Positions 33,048-44,090 are shown, counted from the stretch's first letter. The stretch: DNA of 49,290 nt from an uncultured Roseovarius sp. (GCA_934501475.1 CAKSUL010000008.1:1-49290), one strand, 5' to 3'. Made by a program: numbers and translations. The notes: generated by a model from the sequence alone, not told the origin.

Positions 33048-35812
33048 CCGCCGCAGCCGCGACGCAGGCCCCCGTCGCACGGATCACGGCGGTGCGCCAT
33101 CGCTATGGGAAGGTGATCGCGCTGGAGGATGTGACGCTGGACATTCCCGCCGGGCGCATGGTCGGGCTGATCGGGCCGGATGGCGTGGGAAAATCAACCC
33201 TGATGGGGCTGATTTCCGGGGCCAAGCGGTTGCAGGCGGGCCAGATCGACACGCTGGGCGGTGATATGTCCAGCGCCCGCCACCGCACCGATATCGGGCG
33301 GCGCATCGCCTTCATGCCGCAGGGTCTGGGCAAGAACCTCTATCACGATCTCAGCATCCGCGAGAACCTGGAGTTCTTTGGCAAGCTGTTCGGTCAGGGC
33401 AGGGCCGAGCGCGCCGCGCGCATCGACCATCTGACCCGCGCGACCGGCCTTGCACCGTTTCTGGACCGCCCCGCAGGCAAGCTGTCGGGCGGGATGAAAC
33501 AGAAACTCGGGCTTTGCGCGGCGTTGATCCATGACCCGGATTTCCTGTTGCTGGATGAACCGACGACGGGCGTCGATCCCTTGTCGCGGCGGCAGTTCTG
33601 GGATCTGATCGACACCATCCGCAAGGACCGCCCCGGAATGTCGGTGCTGGTCTCGACCGCCTACATGGAAGAAGCCGAGCGGTTCGAACATCTGATCGCC
33701 ATGAACGAAGGCCGCGTCCTGGCCGAGGCAAGCCCATCCGACCTGCGCGCACAGACCGCGACCGATACCGTGGGTGACGCCTATGTTTCCCTGCTGGGCG
33801 GCGCGCGCGCCGATCAGCCAGCCACACCACCCGCACCGCGCGTGCACGCCACCGATGACGGGCCCGCCGCGATCAAGGCGCGCAACCTGACCAAGCGGTT
33901 TGGCGATTTCACCGCCGTCGATGCCGTCAGCTTCGAGATCCGGCGCGGTGAGATCTTTGGCTTTCTGGGGTCGAACGGCTGCGGCAAGACCACCACCATG
34001 AAGATGCTGACCGGCCTCTTGCCGGCAAGCGAGGGCGAGGCGTGGATTTTCGGCCAGCCGGTCGATGCGCAGAACCTGGATTCGCGCCGCCGGGTCGGTT
34101 TCATGTCCCAGTCATTTTCGCTTTATGGCGAGCTGAGCGTGCGCGAGAACCTGTTGCTGCATGCGCGGCTGTTTCATCTGGCGCCCGACCTGACGGCCCA
34201 GCGGATGGCCGAGCTTGTCCCGCGCTTCGGCCTTGAGGCCTATCTCGATCAGGGGGCGGCGTCGCTGCCCCTTGGGGTGCGTCAGCGCCTGTCGCTGGCG
34301 GTGGCGGTGATCCATGCGCCCGACATCCTGATCCTGGACGAGCCGACATCGGGCGTCGATCCGCAGGCGCGCGATATCTTTTGGGAGATGCTGCTGGAAC
34401 TGGCGCAGCGTGACCGGGTGACGATATTCATATCGACGCATTTCATGGATGAGGGGATGCGCTGTGACCGCATTTCGCTGATGCATGCGGGCAAGGTTCT
34501 GGTCACCGACGCGCCGGAAGCGATCATCGCGGCGCGCGGCATGGACACGCTTGAGGATGCGTTCATCGCCCATATGATGGATGCGATGCCGCAAGAGGCG
34601 GCTGAAGGCGACACCGCACTGACGATCAGCGAGGCCCCGAAGGCGCCCGCCAATGCGGCGCGCTTCAGCCTGAGGCGGCTTCTGGCCTATACCACGCGCG
34701 AGGCGATGCAGGTGCGCCGCGATCCGGTTCGGCTGGCGTTTTCGTTCATCGGCAGCGCGGTGTTGCTGCTGATCATGTCGTTCGGCATCTCGCAAGAGGT
34801 GCGCAACATTCCCTTTGCCGCGCTCGACCTGGACCGCAGCCCCGAAAGCCGCGCCTATCTGTCCGGTTTCGAGGACTCGGACTGGTTCCGACAGATGCCG
34901 CCCCTGCGCGACGCCGCAGAACTGGAACGGCGCATGGCCAGCGGTGAATTGGCGCTGGCGCTGCAGATCCCGCCGGATTTCGGCCGCAACCTGCGCCGGG
35001 GCGAAGGAAGCGAGATCGGCGCACGGATCGACGGCACCGATACCAGCCGCGCGGGAACGGTGGAAAGCTATGTCGCGGGCGCGCATGCCCATGTGCTGAA
35101 CGTGGGCGCGCAATCGGCGTTGGCGCTGAACGCCGTCACCCATGCAGGCACGCCGGATCAGGGCGCACCGGCGCGCCTTGAGCCACGGTTTCACTACAAC
35201 CCCGCGATGGAGAGCCTGCCGGCGATCGGCCCGTCGATTCCGCCGCTCTTGCTGCTGCTGTTCCCGGCGATCCTGATGGCTGTCAGCGTGGCGCGCGAAA
35301 AGGAAATCGGCACGATCACCAATTTCCATGTCACCCCCACCGGGCGCGCCGAATTCCTGATCGGCAAGCAACTGGTCTATATCGCCATCACGCTGCTGAA
35401 TTTCGCCATTCTCACGGTGCTGGTGGTCACGGTGCTGGATGTGCCGCTCAAGGGCAGCCCGGTCGCGCTGGTTCTGGGGGCGCTGCTCTATGCGGTGGCG
35501 GCCACCGGATATGGGCTGCTGGTGTCGATGATGGCCAAGACCCAGGTGACTGCGGTCTTTGCCGCAGCGATCCTGTCGGTGATGCCGACGCTGCAATTCT
35601 CGGGCATGATCACGCCTGTCTCGTCGCTGGAAGGGCCTGCGCGCATCCTCGGGACAATATGGCCGACGACCTGGTATATGGGGCTGAGCGTGGGCACCTT
35701 TACCAAGGGGCTAGGCCTGTCCGAGCTGTCGGGCCATCTCATGCGCCTTGCCATCTTTGGCCCGCTCCTGACCACGCTGGCCATCCTGGCCCTGCCCAAA
35801 CAGGAGCGATGA
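33044..35812 (+). CDS. ABC transporter with two ATPase domains fused to a permease (RbbA-like)
   Basis: A 922-residue protein. ATPase 1 (residues ~15-235) has Walker A GPDGVGKST, signature LSGGMKQKL and Walker B FLLLDEPTTGVD. ATPase 2 (about residues 280-500) has Walker A GSNGCGKTTT, a degraded signature (LPLGVRQRL) and Walker B LILDEPTSGVD. A membrane half (about residues 545-920) with an ABC2-type set of helices follows, including an export-type large loop. RbbA proteins of E. coli show the same layout and signature loss. It exports an unknown substrate together with the adaptor and the permease at 35815. The stop lies just before the permease start. Confidence 0.93.
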   Translation: MTAAAATQAPVARITAVRHRYGKVIALEDVTLDIPAGRMVGLIGPDGVGKSTLMGLISGAKRLQAGQIDTLGGDMSSARHRTDIGRRIAFMPQGLGKNLYHDLSIRENLEFFGKLFGQGRAERAARIDHLTRATGLAPFLDRPAGKLSGGMKQKLGLCAALIHDPDFLLLDEPTTGVDPLSRRQFWDLIDTIRKDRPGMSVLVSTAYMEEAERFEHLIAMNEGRVLAEASPSDLRAQTATDTVGDAYVSLLGGARADQPATPPAPRVHATDDGPAAIKARNLTKRFGDFTAVDAVSFEIRRGEIFGFLGSNGCGKTTTMKMLTGLLPASEGEAWIFGQPVDAQNLDSRRRVGFMSQSFSLYGELSVRENLLLHARLFHLAPDLTAQRMAELVPRFGLEAYLDQGAASLPLGVRQRLSLAVAVIHAPDILILDEPTSGVDPQARDIFWEMLLELAQRDRVTIFISTHFMDEGMRCDRISLMHAGKVLVTDAPEAIIAARGMDTLEDAFIAHMMDAMPQEAAEGDTALTISEAPKAPANAARFSLRRLLAYTTREAMQVRRDPVRLAFSFIGSAVLLLIMSFGISQEVRNIPFAALDLDRSPESRAYLSGFEDSDWFRQMPPLRDAAELERRMASGELALALQIPPDFGRNLRRGEGSEIGARIDGTDTSRAGTVESYVAGAHAHVLNVGAQSALALNAVTHAGTPDQGAPARLEPRFHYNPAMESLPAIGPSIPPLLLLLFPAILMAVSVAREKEIGTITNFHVTPTGRAEFLIGKQLVYIAITLLNFAILTVLVVTVLDVPLKGSPVALVLGALLYAVAATGYGLLVSMMAKTQVTAVFAAAILSVMPTLQFSGMITPVSSLEGPARILGTIWPTTWYMGLSVGTFTKGLGLSELSGHLMRLAIFGPLLTTLAILALPKQER

Positions 35813-35814
35813 GC

Positions 35815-36933
35815 ATGCGCAGTTTGGCAAATATCTTCTGGCTGGCCGGGAAAGAGCTGAAAAGCGTCCTTGGCGATCCTGTGATGGTGATCCTGATCCT
35901 GTGGTCCTTTATCATCGCCGTCATGCTTGAGGCCAGCGGCGCGGGCGACACGGTCTATAACGCCGCCATCGCCATCCTGGATGAGGACGGATCGATGCTG
36001 ACCCGGCAGATCACGGCGGCGCTTGGCCCGCCCTGGTTCCAGCCGCCGATGATGATCGCGCCCGACCAGATCATCCCCGAGATGGACGCGGGCCGGATCA
36101 TGTTCGTGCTGGCCTTTCCGCCGGGATTCGAGGCTGACGTGATCGCCGGCCTGATGCCCGCCGCGCAGCTTGAGGTTGACGCCACCGCGGTGTCACAGGC
36201 CCAGCTTGGCACGGATTATATTGTCAATATCCTGACCTCGGAAACCCGCGCCTTTCTGGTGGGCAACCCGGAGGCCCCCGACCCGGCGCTGCGGCTGGAA
36301 CTGCGCCGCGCCTTCAATCCCAATGGCGATCCGGTCTGGTTCAAATCGGTGTCTTCGCTGCTCAATCAGCTATCGCTGCTGACCATCGCGCTGACCGGCG
36401 CCGCGATGCTGCGCGAACGCGAACAGGGCACGATCGAACATCTGATGGTGATGCCGCTCACACCGCTTGAGATCGCGCTGTCCAAGGTGGCGGCCAATGT
36501 CGTTGTCGTGCTGAGCGCGTTCACCCTGTCGCTTCTCTTTGTGGTGCAGGGGGTGTTGGGCGTGCCGATGGCCGGGTCGGTGGTGCTGCTTCTGGCCGGC
36601 ACGGCGGTCTATCTTGCCGCCGCCGCCGCCATCGGCATGTTCCTTGGCACCATGGCGCGCAGCATGGCGCAATTCGCGCTGCTGGTCATCATGGTGATCA
36701 TCCCGATCATCATGCTGTCGGGCGGCATGGGCGCCATTGAAAGCCAACCCGACATGGTGCAGCGTCTGACGATGTCACTGCCGTCGCGGCATTTCCTGAG
36801 CTTCGCCAAGGCGGTGGTGTTTCGCGGCGCGGGGCTCGATACTGTCTGGGTGCAATTGGCGCTGATGGCGGGATTGGGGCTGGCGTTCTTCGTGGCGAGC
36901 CTGTTCCTGTTCCGCCGCTCGATGAGCCTGTGA
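35815..36933 (+). CDS. ABC-2-type transporter permease (YhhJ-like)
   Basis: A 372-residue membrane protein: an N-terminal helix, a ~150-residue periplasmic loop (residues ~45-180), then five further helices. The conserved EREQGTIEHLMVMPLTPLEIALSK segment, typical of ABC-2 permeases, is present. The second ATG (35815) was preferred over 35809 because AGGAG then lies at a normal distance. It is the third part of the export system with the RbbA-like protein and the HlyD adaptor. Confidence 0.92.
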   Translation: MRSLANIFWLAGKELKSVLGDPVMVILILWSFIIAVMLEASGAGDTVYNAAIAILDEDGSMLTRQITAALGPPWFQPPMMIAPDQIIPEMDAGRIMFVLAFPPGFEADVIAGLMPAAQLEVDATAVSQAQLGTDYIVNILTSETRAFLVGNPEAPDPALRLELRRAFNPNGDPVWFKSVSSLLNQLSLLTIALTGAAMLREREQGTIEHLMVMPLTPLEIALSKVAANVVVVLSAFTLSLLFVVQGVLGVPMAGSVVLLLAGTAVYLAAAAAIGMFLGTMARSMAQFALLVIMVIIPIIMLSGGMGAIESQPDMVQRLTMSLPSRHFLSFAKAVVFRGAGLDTVWVQLALMAGLGLAFFVASLFLFRRSMSL

Positions 36934-36996
36934 CCCCCTGCCCCCAGCGTTGAACCGGAATGACGCCCGCGATGACGCCCTGTCAGATCAGGTGCC

Positions 36997-37692
36997 CTAT
37001 GGCAGGCTGTCCAGTATCTGCTGCGCCGCGGCGTGCGGGTCCGGCGCGGCCCAGATGGGGCGCCCCACCACGATATGATCGGCGCCATCCGCTATCGCCT
37101 GCGCGGGGGTGGCAATGCGTTTCTGATCGCCCGGATCGGCGCCGATCGGGCGCACGCCGGGTGTGACGATCAACCGGCCCGCCGCTTCGGGCAGGGCGCG
37201 GATCAGCGCGGCCTCCCGGGGTGAGGCGATCACGCCATCGGCCCCGGCCTCGAACGCGCGGGCGGCGCGGGTGGCGACCAGATCGGGAATGTCCCCGGCA
37301 CGGATCAGCCCCGCATCCAGATCGGCGCGGTCCAGCGATGTCAGGATGGTGACGGCAAGGATCCTGGTCTGGCTGCCCGCCGCCCCGGCGCAGGCGGCGC
37401 GCACCACATGCGGATCGCCATGCACGGTCAGAAAATCCAGATCGAACGCCGCAAGGCCGCGCACCGCGTTTTCAACGGTTGCGCCGATGTCGAACAGCTT
37501 GAGATCCAGAAAGATGCGCTTGCCATGTTCCTGTTTCAGCTCATTGGCCAGCGCCAGACCGCCGCCAGTCAGCATCCCCAGACCGATCTTGTAGAAACGG
37601 ACATCCTCGCCCAGTTTTTCGGCCAGTTCCAACCCCTGCAACGCGTTGGGCAGGTCGATGGCGACGATCAGGCGGTCATTGGGGTGGGACAT
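36997..37692 (-). CDS. pyrF: Orotidine-5'-phosphate decarboxylase
   Basis: The last step of UMP synthesis: orotidylate to UMP plus CO2. The 231-residue TIM barrel has the catalytic motif FLDLKLFDIGATVENAV (D-x-K-x-x-D), the first strand LIVAIDLPN and the phosphate loop VTPGVRP with the following IVVGRPI strand. AGGAT lies a normal distance from the ATG. The gene is separate from the pyrB operon but only ~8 kb away, so two pyrimidine loci fall within this window. Confidence 0.95.
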   Translation of the reverse strand: MSHPNDRLIVAIDLPNALQGLELAEKLGEDVRFYKIGLGMLTGGGLALANELKQEHGKRIFLDLKLFDIGATVENAVRGLAAFDLDFLTVHGDPHVVRAACAGAAGSQTRILAVTILTSLDRADLDAGLIRAGDIPDLVATRAARAFEAGADGVIASPREAALIRALPEAAGRLIVTPGVRPIGADPGDQKRIATPAQAIADGADHIVVGRPIWAAPDPHAAAQQILDSLP

Positions 37693-37801
37693 GTGGCGCG
37701 ATCCTCGTCATTGCAGGGTCGCGCCCTTCTTGCGGTATAGGTGTCAGCCGTCAAGCGGTTTGTGCCCGTGCGCCAAGGCGCGGCGCAGGCATCGCCCCTC
37801 A

Positions 37802-38104
37802 TCAGGCGGCCAGTTTGCCGAACAGGCGCTGCACAAGGGATTTCGCGTCTTCGATCACCGGCGAAACCTCGGGCAGGCGTGCACGGCGGCGCGAGCGCAC
37901 AACCCCCGTTTCGGCGCGGTGCGCGCGGCGCGCGGCCTGCACCAGACCGCGTGAGATCAGCGGGAATTCGGCATTCAGCGGCGCGTTGACATGGGCGGGA
38001 TAGGTAAATGTCTGCCCGTTGTCATGCAGTGTGACCAAGGCTTCGAACGCGGCGCGCTCGGGGTTGTAGCGGATATCTTTGAATTGAATTTTCTCAATTT
38101 TCAT
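37802..38104 (-). CDS. Small conserved-looking protein of unknown function upstream of clpB
   Basis: A 100-residue protein. The N-terminal part looks like a small alpha/beta fold (MKIEKIQFKDIRYNPERAAF, then LVTLHDNGQTFTYPAHVNAP). The C-terminal half is strongly basic (AARRAHRAETGVVRSRRRAR) with a final helix (IEDAKSLVQRLFGKL). GGAG precedes the ATG at a normal spacing. It is divergent from clpB across a 252-bp region with two DnaA boxes. A nucleic-acid-related role fits the basic patch but is not shown. Confidence 0.7.
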   Translation of the reverse strand: MKIEKIQFKDIRYNPERAAFEALVTLHDNGQTFTYPAHVNAPLNAEFPLISRGLVQAARRAHRAETGVVRSRRRARLPEVSPVIEDAKSLVQRLFGKLAA

Positions 38105-38146
38105 GGATCTGCTCCTTCTCTAACGGGCACCCGGCCCTGAGAGGCG

Positions 38147-38179
38147 CTGTGGATAACTCAGCCCCTCCTGTGGATAACT
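38147..38179 (+). repeat. Two perfect DnaA boxes in direct repeat
   Basis: The 12-base repeat CTGTGGATAACT occurs twice, 38147-38158 and 38168-38179. Each contains TGTGGATAA, the exact reverse complement of the DnaA-box consensus TTATCCACA. Starts are 21 bp apart (two helix turns), so both boxes face the same side of the DNA. They lie between the small-protein gene and clpB. Confidence 0.8.
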
Positions 38180-38251
38180 TGGGTGCAGCGCTGAAAGTTC
38201 CATCCCCGCTCACGAAAAATTCACCGGGTGGGCGGAAAATGAAACAGATGG

Positions 38252-38280
38252 CTTGAAGCGGCGCGGCGCACTGCCCAGAT
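38252..38280 (+). promoter_or_regulatory. Candidate heat-shock (RpoH) promoter of clpB
   Basis: CTTGAA at 38252-38257 and CCCAGAT at 38274-38280, 16 bases apart. This resembles the sigma-32 pattern (CTTGAA, then a C-rich CCCATAT-like -10). Transcription would start about 70 bases before the clpB ATG. clpB is a classical heat-shock gene, which supports the call. Confidence 0.5.
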
Positions 38281-38356
38281 CAATGACAGGTTCCCGAATG
38301 TCGTATGCCTATCGAAGGGTGCGCGCCGGGGTAACGCTAATGCAAGGAGATATGCG

Positions 38357-40975
<2,619 letters not shown>

Positions 40976-40998
40976 CCCCGAACATATGACACGCAAGG

Positions 40999-41027
40999 CG
41001 GCCCATCCCTGATTCAGGGGTGGGCCG
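40999..41027. terminator. Hairpin between convergent clpB and plsY
   Basis: A 13-bp stem with a 3-base loop (one G-U pair on the plus strand), 23 bases after the clpB stop and 28 bases before the end of plsY. Only a weak TCT run follows. It probably ends clpB transcription and may also stop the pyrB operon transcript from the other side. Confidence 0.65.
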
Positions 41028-41055
41028 TCTGGCATTTGGCGAGGCGGGCTTGGGT

Positions 41056-41661
41056 CTATTTCTGCCCGATCCGGGGCTCGGTTCCGGCGCGCAGCCGGCG
41101 GATATTGGCGGCGTGGCGGATATAGACAAGGATCGTCAGGATCACGCCCAGCAAAAACGCCTCGCCATAGCCCAGAACGACCATCCAGATCGTGCAGGAC
41201 GCCGCCGCCGCAATCGCCGCCATCGACGAAATGCGCGAGACAACCGCGAATAGCAGCCAGGTCAGACAGCACGCCAGCCCGACAGGCCAGGCCAGCGCCA
41301 GCAGCAGACCCAGAAACGTCGCCACCCCCTTGCCGCCCTTGAATCCCAGCCAGACCGGAAAGCAATGCCCGATAAAGGCCATGAGACCGGCCAGTTGCGC
41401 CGCGTCCTCACCGCTGAGCGCGCGCGCCAGCAGAACCACCACCGCCCCCTTGCCCCCGTCCAGCAGCAGCGTGGCCAGCGCCGCGCCCTTGCTGCCGGTG
41501 CGCAGCACGTTGGTGGTGCCGATATTGCCCGATCCGATCTCACGCAGGTTGCCCAGCCCCATGGCGCGGGTGATGAGCATCCCGAAGGGCACCGACCCCA
41601 GCAGATAGCCCAGCACGGCCCACAGGACCAGGAACGCGACAGAGGTTTCAATCATCGGCAT
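41056..41661 (-). CDS. plsY: Glycerol-3-phosphate acyltransferase PlsY
   Basis: A 201-residue inner-membrane enzyme (about five to six helices) that transfers acyl from acyl-phosphate to glycerol-3-phosphate, the first step of membrane lipid synthesis. The family motifs are present: LLGSVPFGMLITR, GSGNIGTTNVLRTGS, and GHCFPVWLGFKGGKGVAT. The start overlaps the pyrC-like stop by one base (TGATG), so plsY is read as the last gene of the pyrB operon. Confidence 0.95.
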   Translation of the reverse strand: MPMIETSVAFLVLWAVLGYLLGSVPFGMLITRAMGLGNLREIGSGNIGTTNVLRTGSKGAALATLLLDGGKGAVVVLLARALSGEDAAQLAGLMAFIGHCFPVWLGFKGGKGVATFLGLLLALAWPVGLACCLTWLLFAVVSRISSMAAIAAAASCTIWMVVLGYGEAFLLGVILTILVYIRHAANIRRLRAGTEPRIGQK

Positions 41662-42956
41662 CAGGGCACCTCATAGACCGGAATGCCGGCGACATATGTG
41701 GCCAGGACCTTACCCTGCATCCGTGCGCTGTCAAACGGCGTGTTCTTGGATTTCGAGTGCAGCTTGAAGCGATCCAGGACAAAGGGCGCATCCGCATCGA
41801 ACAGCACTAGATCGGCCGGTGCGCCGACCGCAAGCCGCCCCGAGGGCAGGCCCAGACGTTTGGCCGGATTGAACGCCATCGCCCGAAACAGCGTCGGCAG
41901 ATCCAGCTCACCCGAATGGTAAAGGCGCAGCGCGGCAGGCAGCAGCGTTTCCAGCGCAACCGCCCCGCTGGCGGCCTCCTCATAGGGCAGGCGCTTGGAT
42001 TCTTCGTCCTGGGGCGTGTGCATGGAACTGATCGTGTCGATCAGCCCGCTGCGCACCGCCTCGATCACCGCCTGGCGGTCATCCTCGGATCGCAGCGGCG
42101 GCTTGACCTTGAAGAAGGTGCGATAGTCGGCCACGTCCAGCTCGTTCAGGGTCAGGTGGTGGATCGACGTCCCGGCGGTGATGTCAAGGCCGTTGCGCTT
42201 GGCCCGCTCCAGCGCGGGCAGGGCGCGCGCAGTGGTGATCTGATCCGCGTGATAGCACGCATCGGTCATTTCCAGCAGCGCGATGTCACGATCCAGCCCC
42301 ATGCGCTCGGCCATGGGCGACACGGCGGGCAGGCCCCGCAATGACGCGAACTTGCCCGATGTGACGGCGGCGCCCTGGCTCAGATCCGGGTCCTGCGGGT
42401 GCGCAATGACCAGCGCCCCCAATGAGCGCGCATAGGTCAGCGCGCGGCTGAACACCTTGTTGTCGCGCACCACATGATCGCAATCGGTAAAGGCAATCGC
42501 GCCCGCATCCATGAGAAAGCCGATTTCGGTCATCTCACGCCCTTCGCGCCCCTTGGTCAGCGCGGCCATCGGCAGCACATTGACCGGCGCGGCCTCATTC
42601 GCGCGGCGCGACACGAATTCCAGCACCTCGGGGCTGTCGATGGCGGGCAGGGTATCGGGGCGCGTGGCGATGGTGGTGACACCGCCCGCCGCCGCCGCCC
42701 GCCCGGCAGAGCGATAGGATTCCTTGTGCCGCTCACCCGGCTCACAGACCTTGACGCCGATATCGACGATGCCGGGCGCAAGGCATTTGCCGTTCGCGTC
42801 AACGATCGCGGTCTGCCCATCCGCCTGTTGCATCGGGTCCGTGCCAGCAGCGCCCCTGGCGGCGATAAGCCCGTCCTCGATCAGCAACCACCCCGGGGCG
42901 TCACTGCCGGCTTCGGGGTCGATCAGGCGGGCGTTGATGATCAGGGTCTTGGTCAT
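41661..42956 (-). CDS. Dihydroorotase-like protein, predicted inactive (PyrC'/PyrX type)
   Basis: A 431-residue amidohydrolase fold matching class I dihydroorotases (LAPGIVDIG, AAAAGGVTTIATRPDT, LPSGRLAVGAPADLVLFD). The metal-binding H-x-H is replaced by Gly67-Val-Lys69. The catalytic Asp before HAPH is replaced by Met312 (SSMHTPQ). The HVST-type histidine also looks lost, while H186 and D158 remain. Pseudomonas has a similar non-catalytic PyrC' that binds PyrB to build the active aspartate transcarbamoylase. The same structural role fits the operon position here. A working dihydroorotase must be encoded elsewhere. The start overlaps the stop of a 55-residue ORF by 4 bases. Confidence 0.88.
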   Translation of the reverse strand: MTKTLIINARLIDPEAGSDAPGWLLIEDGLIAARGAAGTDPMQQADGQTAIVDANGKCLAPGIVDIGVKVCEPGERHKESYRSAGRAAAAGGVTTIATRPDTLPAIDSPEVLEFVSRRANEAAPVNVLPMAALTKGREGREMTEIGFLMDAGAIAFTDCDHVVRDNKVFSRALTYARSLGALVIAHPQDPDLSQGAAVTSGKFASLRGLPAVSPMAERMGLDRDIALLEMTDACYHADQITTARALPALERAKRNGLDITAGTSIHHLTLNELDVADYRTFFKVKPPLRSEDDRQAVIEAVRSGLIDTISSMHTPQDEESKRLPYEEAASGAVALETLLPAALRLYHSGELDLPTLFRAMAFNPAKRLGLPSGRLAVGAPADLVLFDADAPFVLDRFKLHSKSKNTPFDSARMQGKVLATYVAGIPVYEVP

Positions 42957-43120
42957 AGGGGGGTTCCTGCGGTGTCACGATCAAGCGTTCCGGCGCGGTC
43001 ATGAAAGACGCGGTGCAGCGCGTCAACCATGCCACCCGCCAGCCATGGGGTGAAATCCTGTGCCTCGCTCTGCCAAGTGCTGCGCAGATCGACGCGCTTC
43101 AACCTTCCGAGTTCGCCCAT
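42953..43120 (-). CDS. 55-residue ORF with a DUF4268-like N-terminal signature
   Basis: A short reading frame that is easy to miss. The ATG at 43120 has AAAGGA five to six bases upstream. It overlaps the end of the PH-like gene by 22 bases and the pyrX start by 4 bases (ATGA), so it is read as part of the operon. Its first ~28 residues (LKRVDLRSTWQSEAQDFTPW, then LA) look like the N-terminal 'RVxLRxxWxxEAxDFTxWL' motif. That motif is found at the start of much larger DUF4268-type, often nuclease-like, proteins. The remaining residues are short and unlike that family. It may be a remnant or a small functional protein. Confidence 0.5.
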   Translation of the reverse strand: MGELGRLKRVDLRSTWQSEAQDFTPWLAGGMVDALHRVFHDRAGTLDRDTAGTPL

Positions 43121-43641
43121 GCCGTTCCTTTCTGAATGTCCCGCATCAGCGCGTAAACCGCGCGCCCGTCTGCTATCCGCTCGAACCCGATGGGGTAGCT
43201 GCGCACGCCGTTCTTCGTGCGCCGCGTCTCCTTGGCGAAATGGATGTCCGAAAACGCCCCCTCCTCGAACCCGAGCACGGTCCGGGCGTCAATCGGGTAG
43301 GAGCGCAGCTTGCGCCCCGCAAGCGGCATGTCGGTGGCGATGAAGCCGCGCTTGTTGGTCAGGGTATACCAAGTGTGCCGCCGCCGCCACGGCCCCCAGA
43401 GCGGCCCGGCAACCATGATGCCGACCCCGACCGTGAAATGGATCAGCCCGAAGGCCCAGAAATACCCGCCACCCAGAGACGCCATCACCATCCAGAACAG
43501 GGCAAACCCGGCAAAGGCCATCCCGAACAGGATCTGGAACAGGGCAGCCGCGCCAAAGGTGACGCTGGCATCGGGGCGCCCCTGCCAGAGGATCGTCTCA
43601 TCGCCGTCCAGGATGCCGGCCCATGGGTCATTGCCGTTCAT
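43099..43641 (-). CDS. Membrane protein with PH-like domain, second of a pair
   Basis: A 180-residue protein. A short leader (DGDETILWQGRPDAS) precedes two membrane helices (about residues 26-52 and 58-82). A cytoplasmic PH-like beta-sheet domain (about residues 88-165) follows; it starts with the typical YTLTNKRGFIAT and contains VLGFEEGAFSDIHF. bPH2-type proteins share this two-helix plus PH plan. The start overlaps the upstream PH-like gene by 4 bases. The function within the pyrimidine operon is unknown. Confidence 0.78.
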   Translation of the reverse strand: MNGNDPWAGILDGDETILWQGRPDASVTFGAAALFQILFGMAFAGFALFWMVMASLGGGYFWAFGLIHFTVGVGIMVAGPLWGPWRRRHTWYTLTNKRGFIATDMPLAGRKLRSYPIDARTVLGFEEGAFSDIHFAKETRRTKNGVRSYPIGFERIADGRAVYALMRDIQKGTAWANSEG

Positions 43642-44090
43642 CCCATGCGGCCCGCCTGTGCCGCCTCGATCCGGGCGCGGGTCGCGTCGCGGTCAGATTG
43701 ATATTTCAACAGGTGCTTGTCGCCGGACCGGGTGACGACCTGCACCGCACTGCCAAGGGTGCGCAACTGCGCGATCTCGTTCAACCGCACGACGCGGGTC
43801 TGAGGGCCCAGCAAGCGCCGGTCGGTCAGATCCCAGCGCGCCGACAACTCATCGGACGCCACATAGAAGGCCCGCACCGCAATCGCGGCCAGACCACCCA
43901 CCGCCCCGGTCCACAGATGCGGATTGCCGATCGCCCACAGGATCGCCATGCCAAGCGCCATCGCCCCGGCGGCCAGCCATGCGTGGTCACGGAAATATGT
44001 CGCCCGGTCGGGGTGAAACGAGGTCAGCACATGTTCCCCCTCGCCCAATGTGGTTGTCGGTGTCATTGACGGGCTGAACGCGTCGCTCAC
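43638..44090 (-). CDS. Membrane protein with PH-like domain, first of a pair
   Basis: About 150 residues. A leader (LGEGEHVLTSFHPDR) precedes two hydrophobic helices (about residues 38-55 and 58-78). A PH-like part follows, containing SARWDLTDRRLLGPQTRVVRLNEIAQLRTLGSAVQVV (cited as a region). The same plan as the next gene points to duplication. The GTG at 44090 gives a 4-base overlap (GTGA) with the upstream stop and was preferred; an ATG at 44066 is the alternative. The stop overlaps the next start. Confidence 0.72.
   Translation of the reverse strand: MSDAFSPSMTPTTTLGEGEHVLTSFHPDRATYFRDHAWLAAGAMALGMAILWAIGNPHLWTGAVGGLAAIAVRAFYVASDELSARWDLTDRRLLGPQTRVVRLNEIAQLRTLGSAVQVVTRSGDKHLLKYQSDRDATRARIEAAQAGRMG

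Noticed and set aside
38147..38179. Reading the two DnaA boxes as a replication origin
   Set aside because: There is no AT-rich unwinding stretch, no cluster of further boxes, and no dnaA, dnaN, parA or gidA gene near. A regulatory or titration role is more likely.
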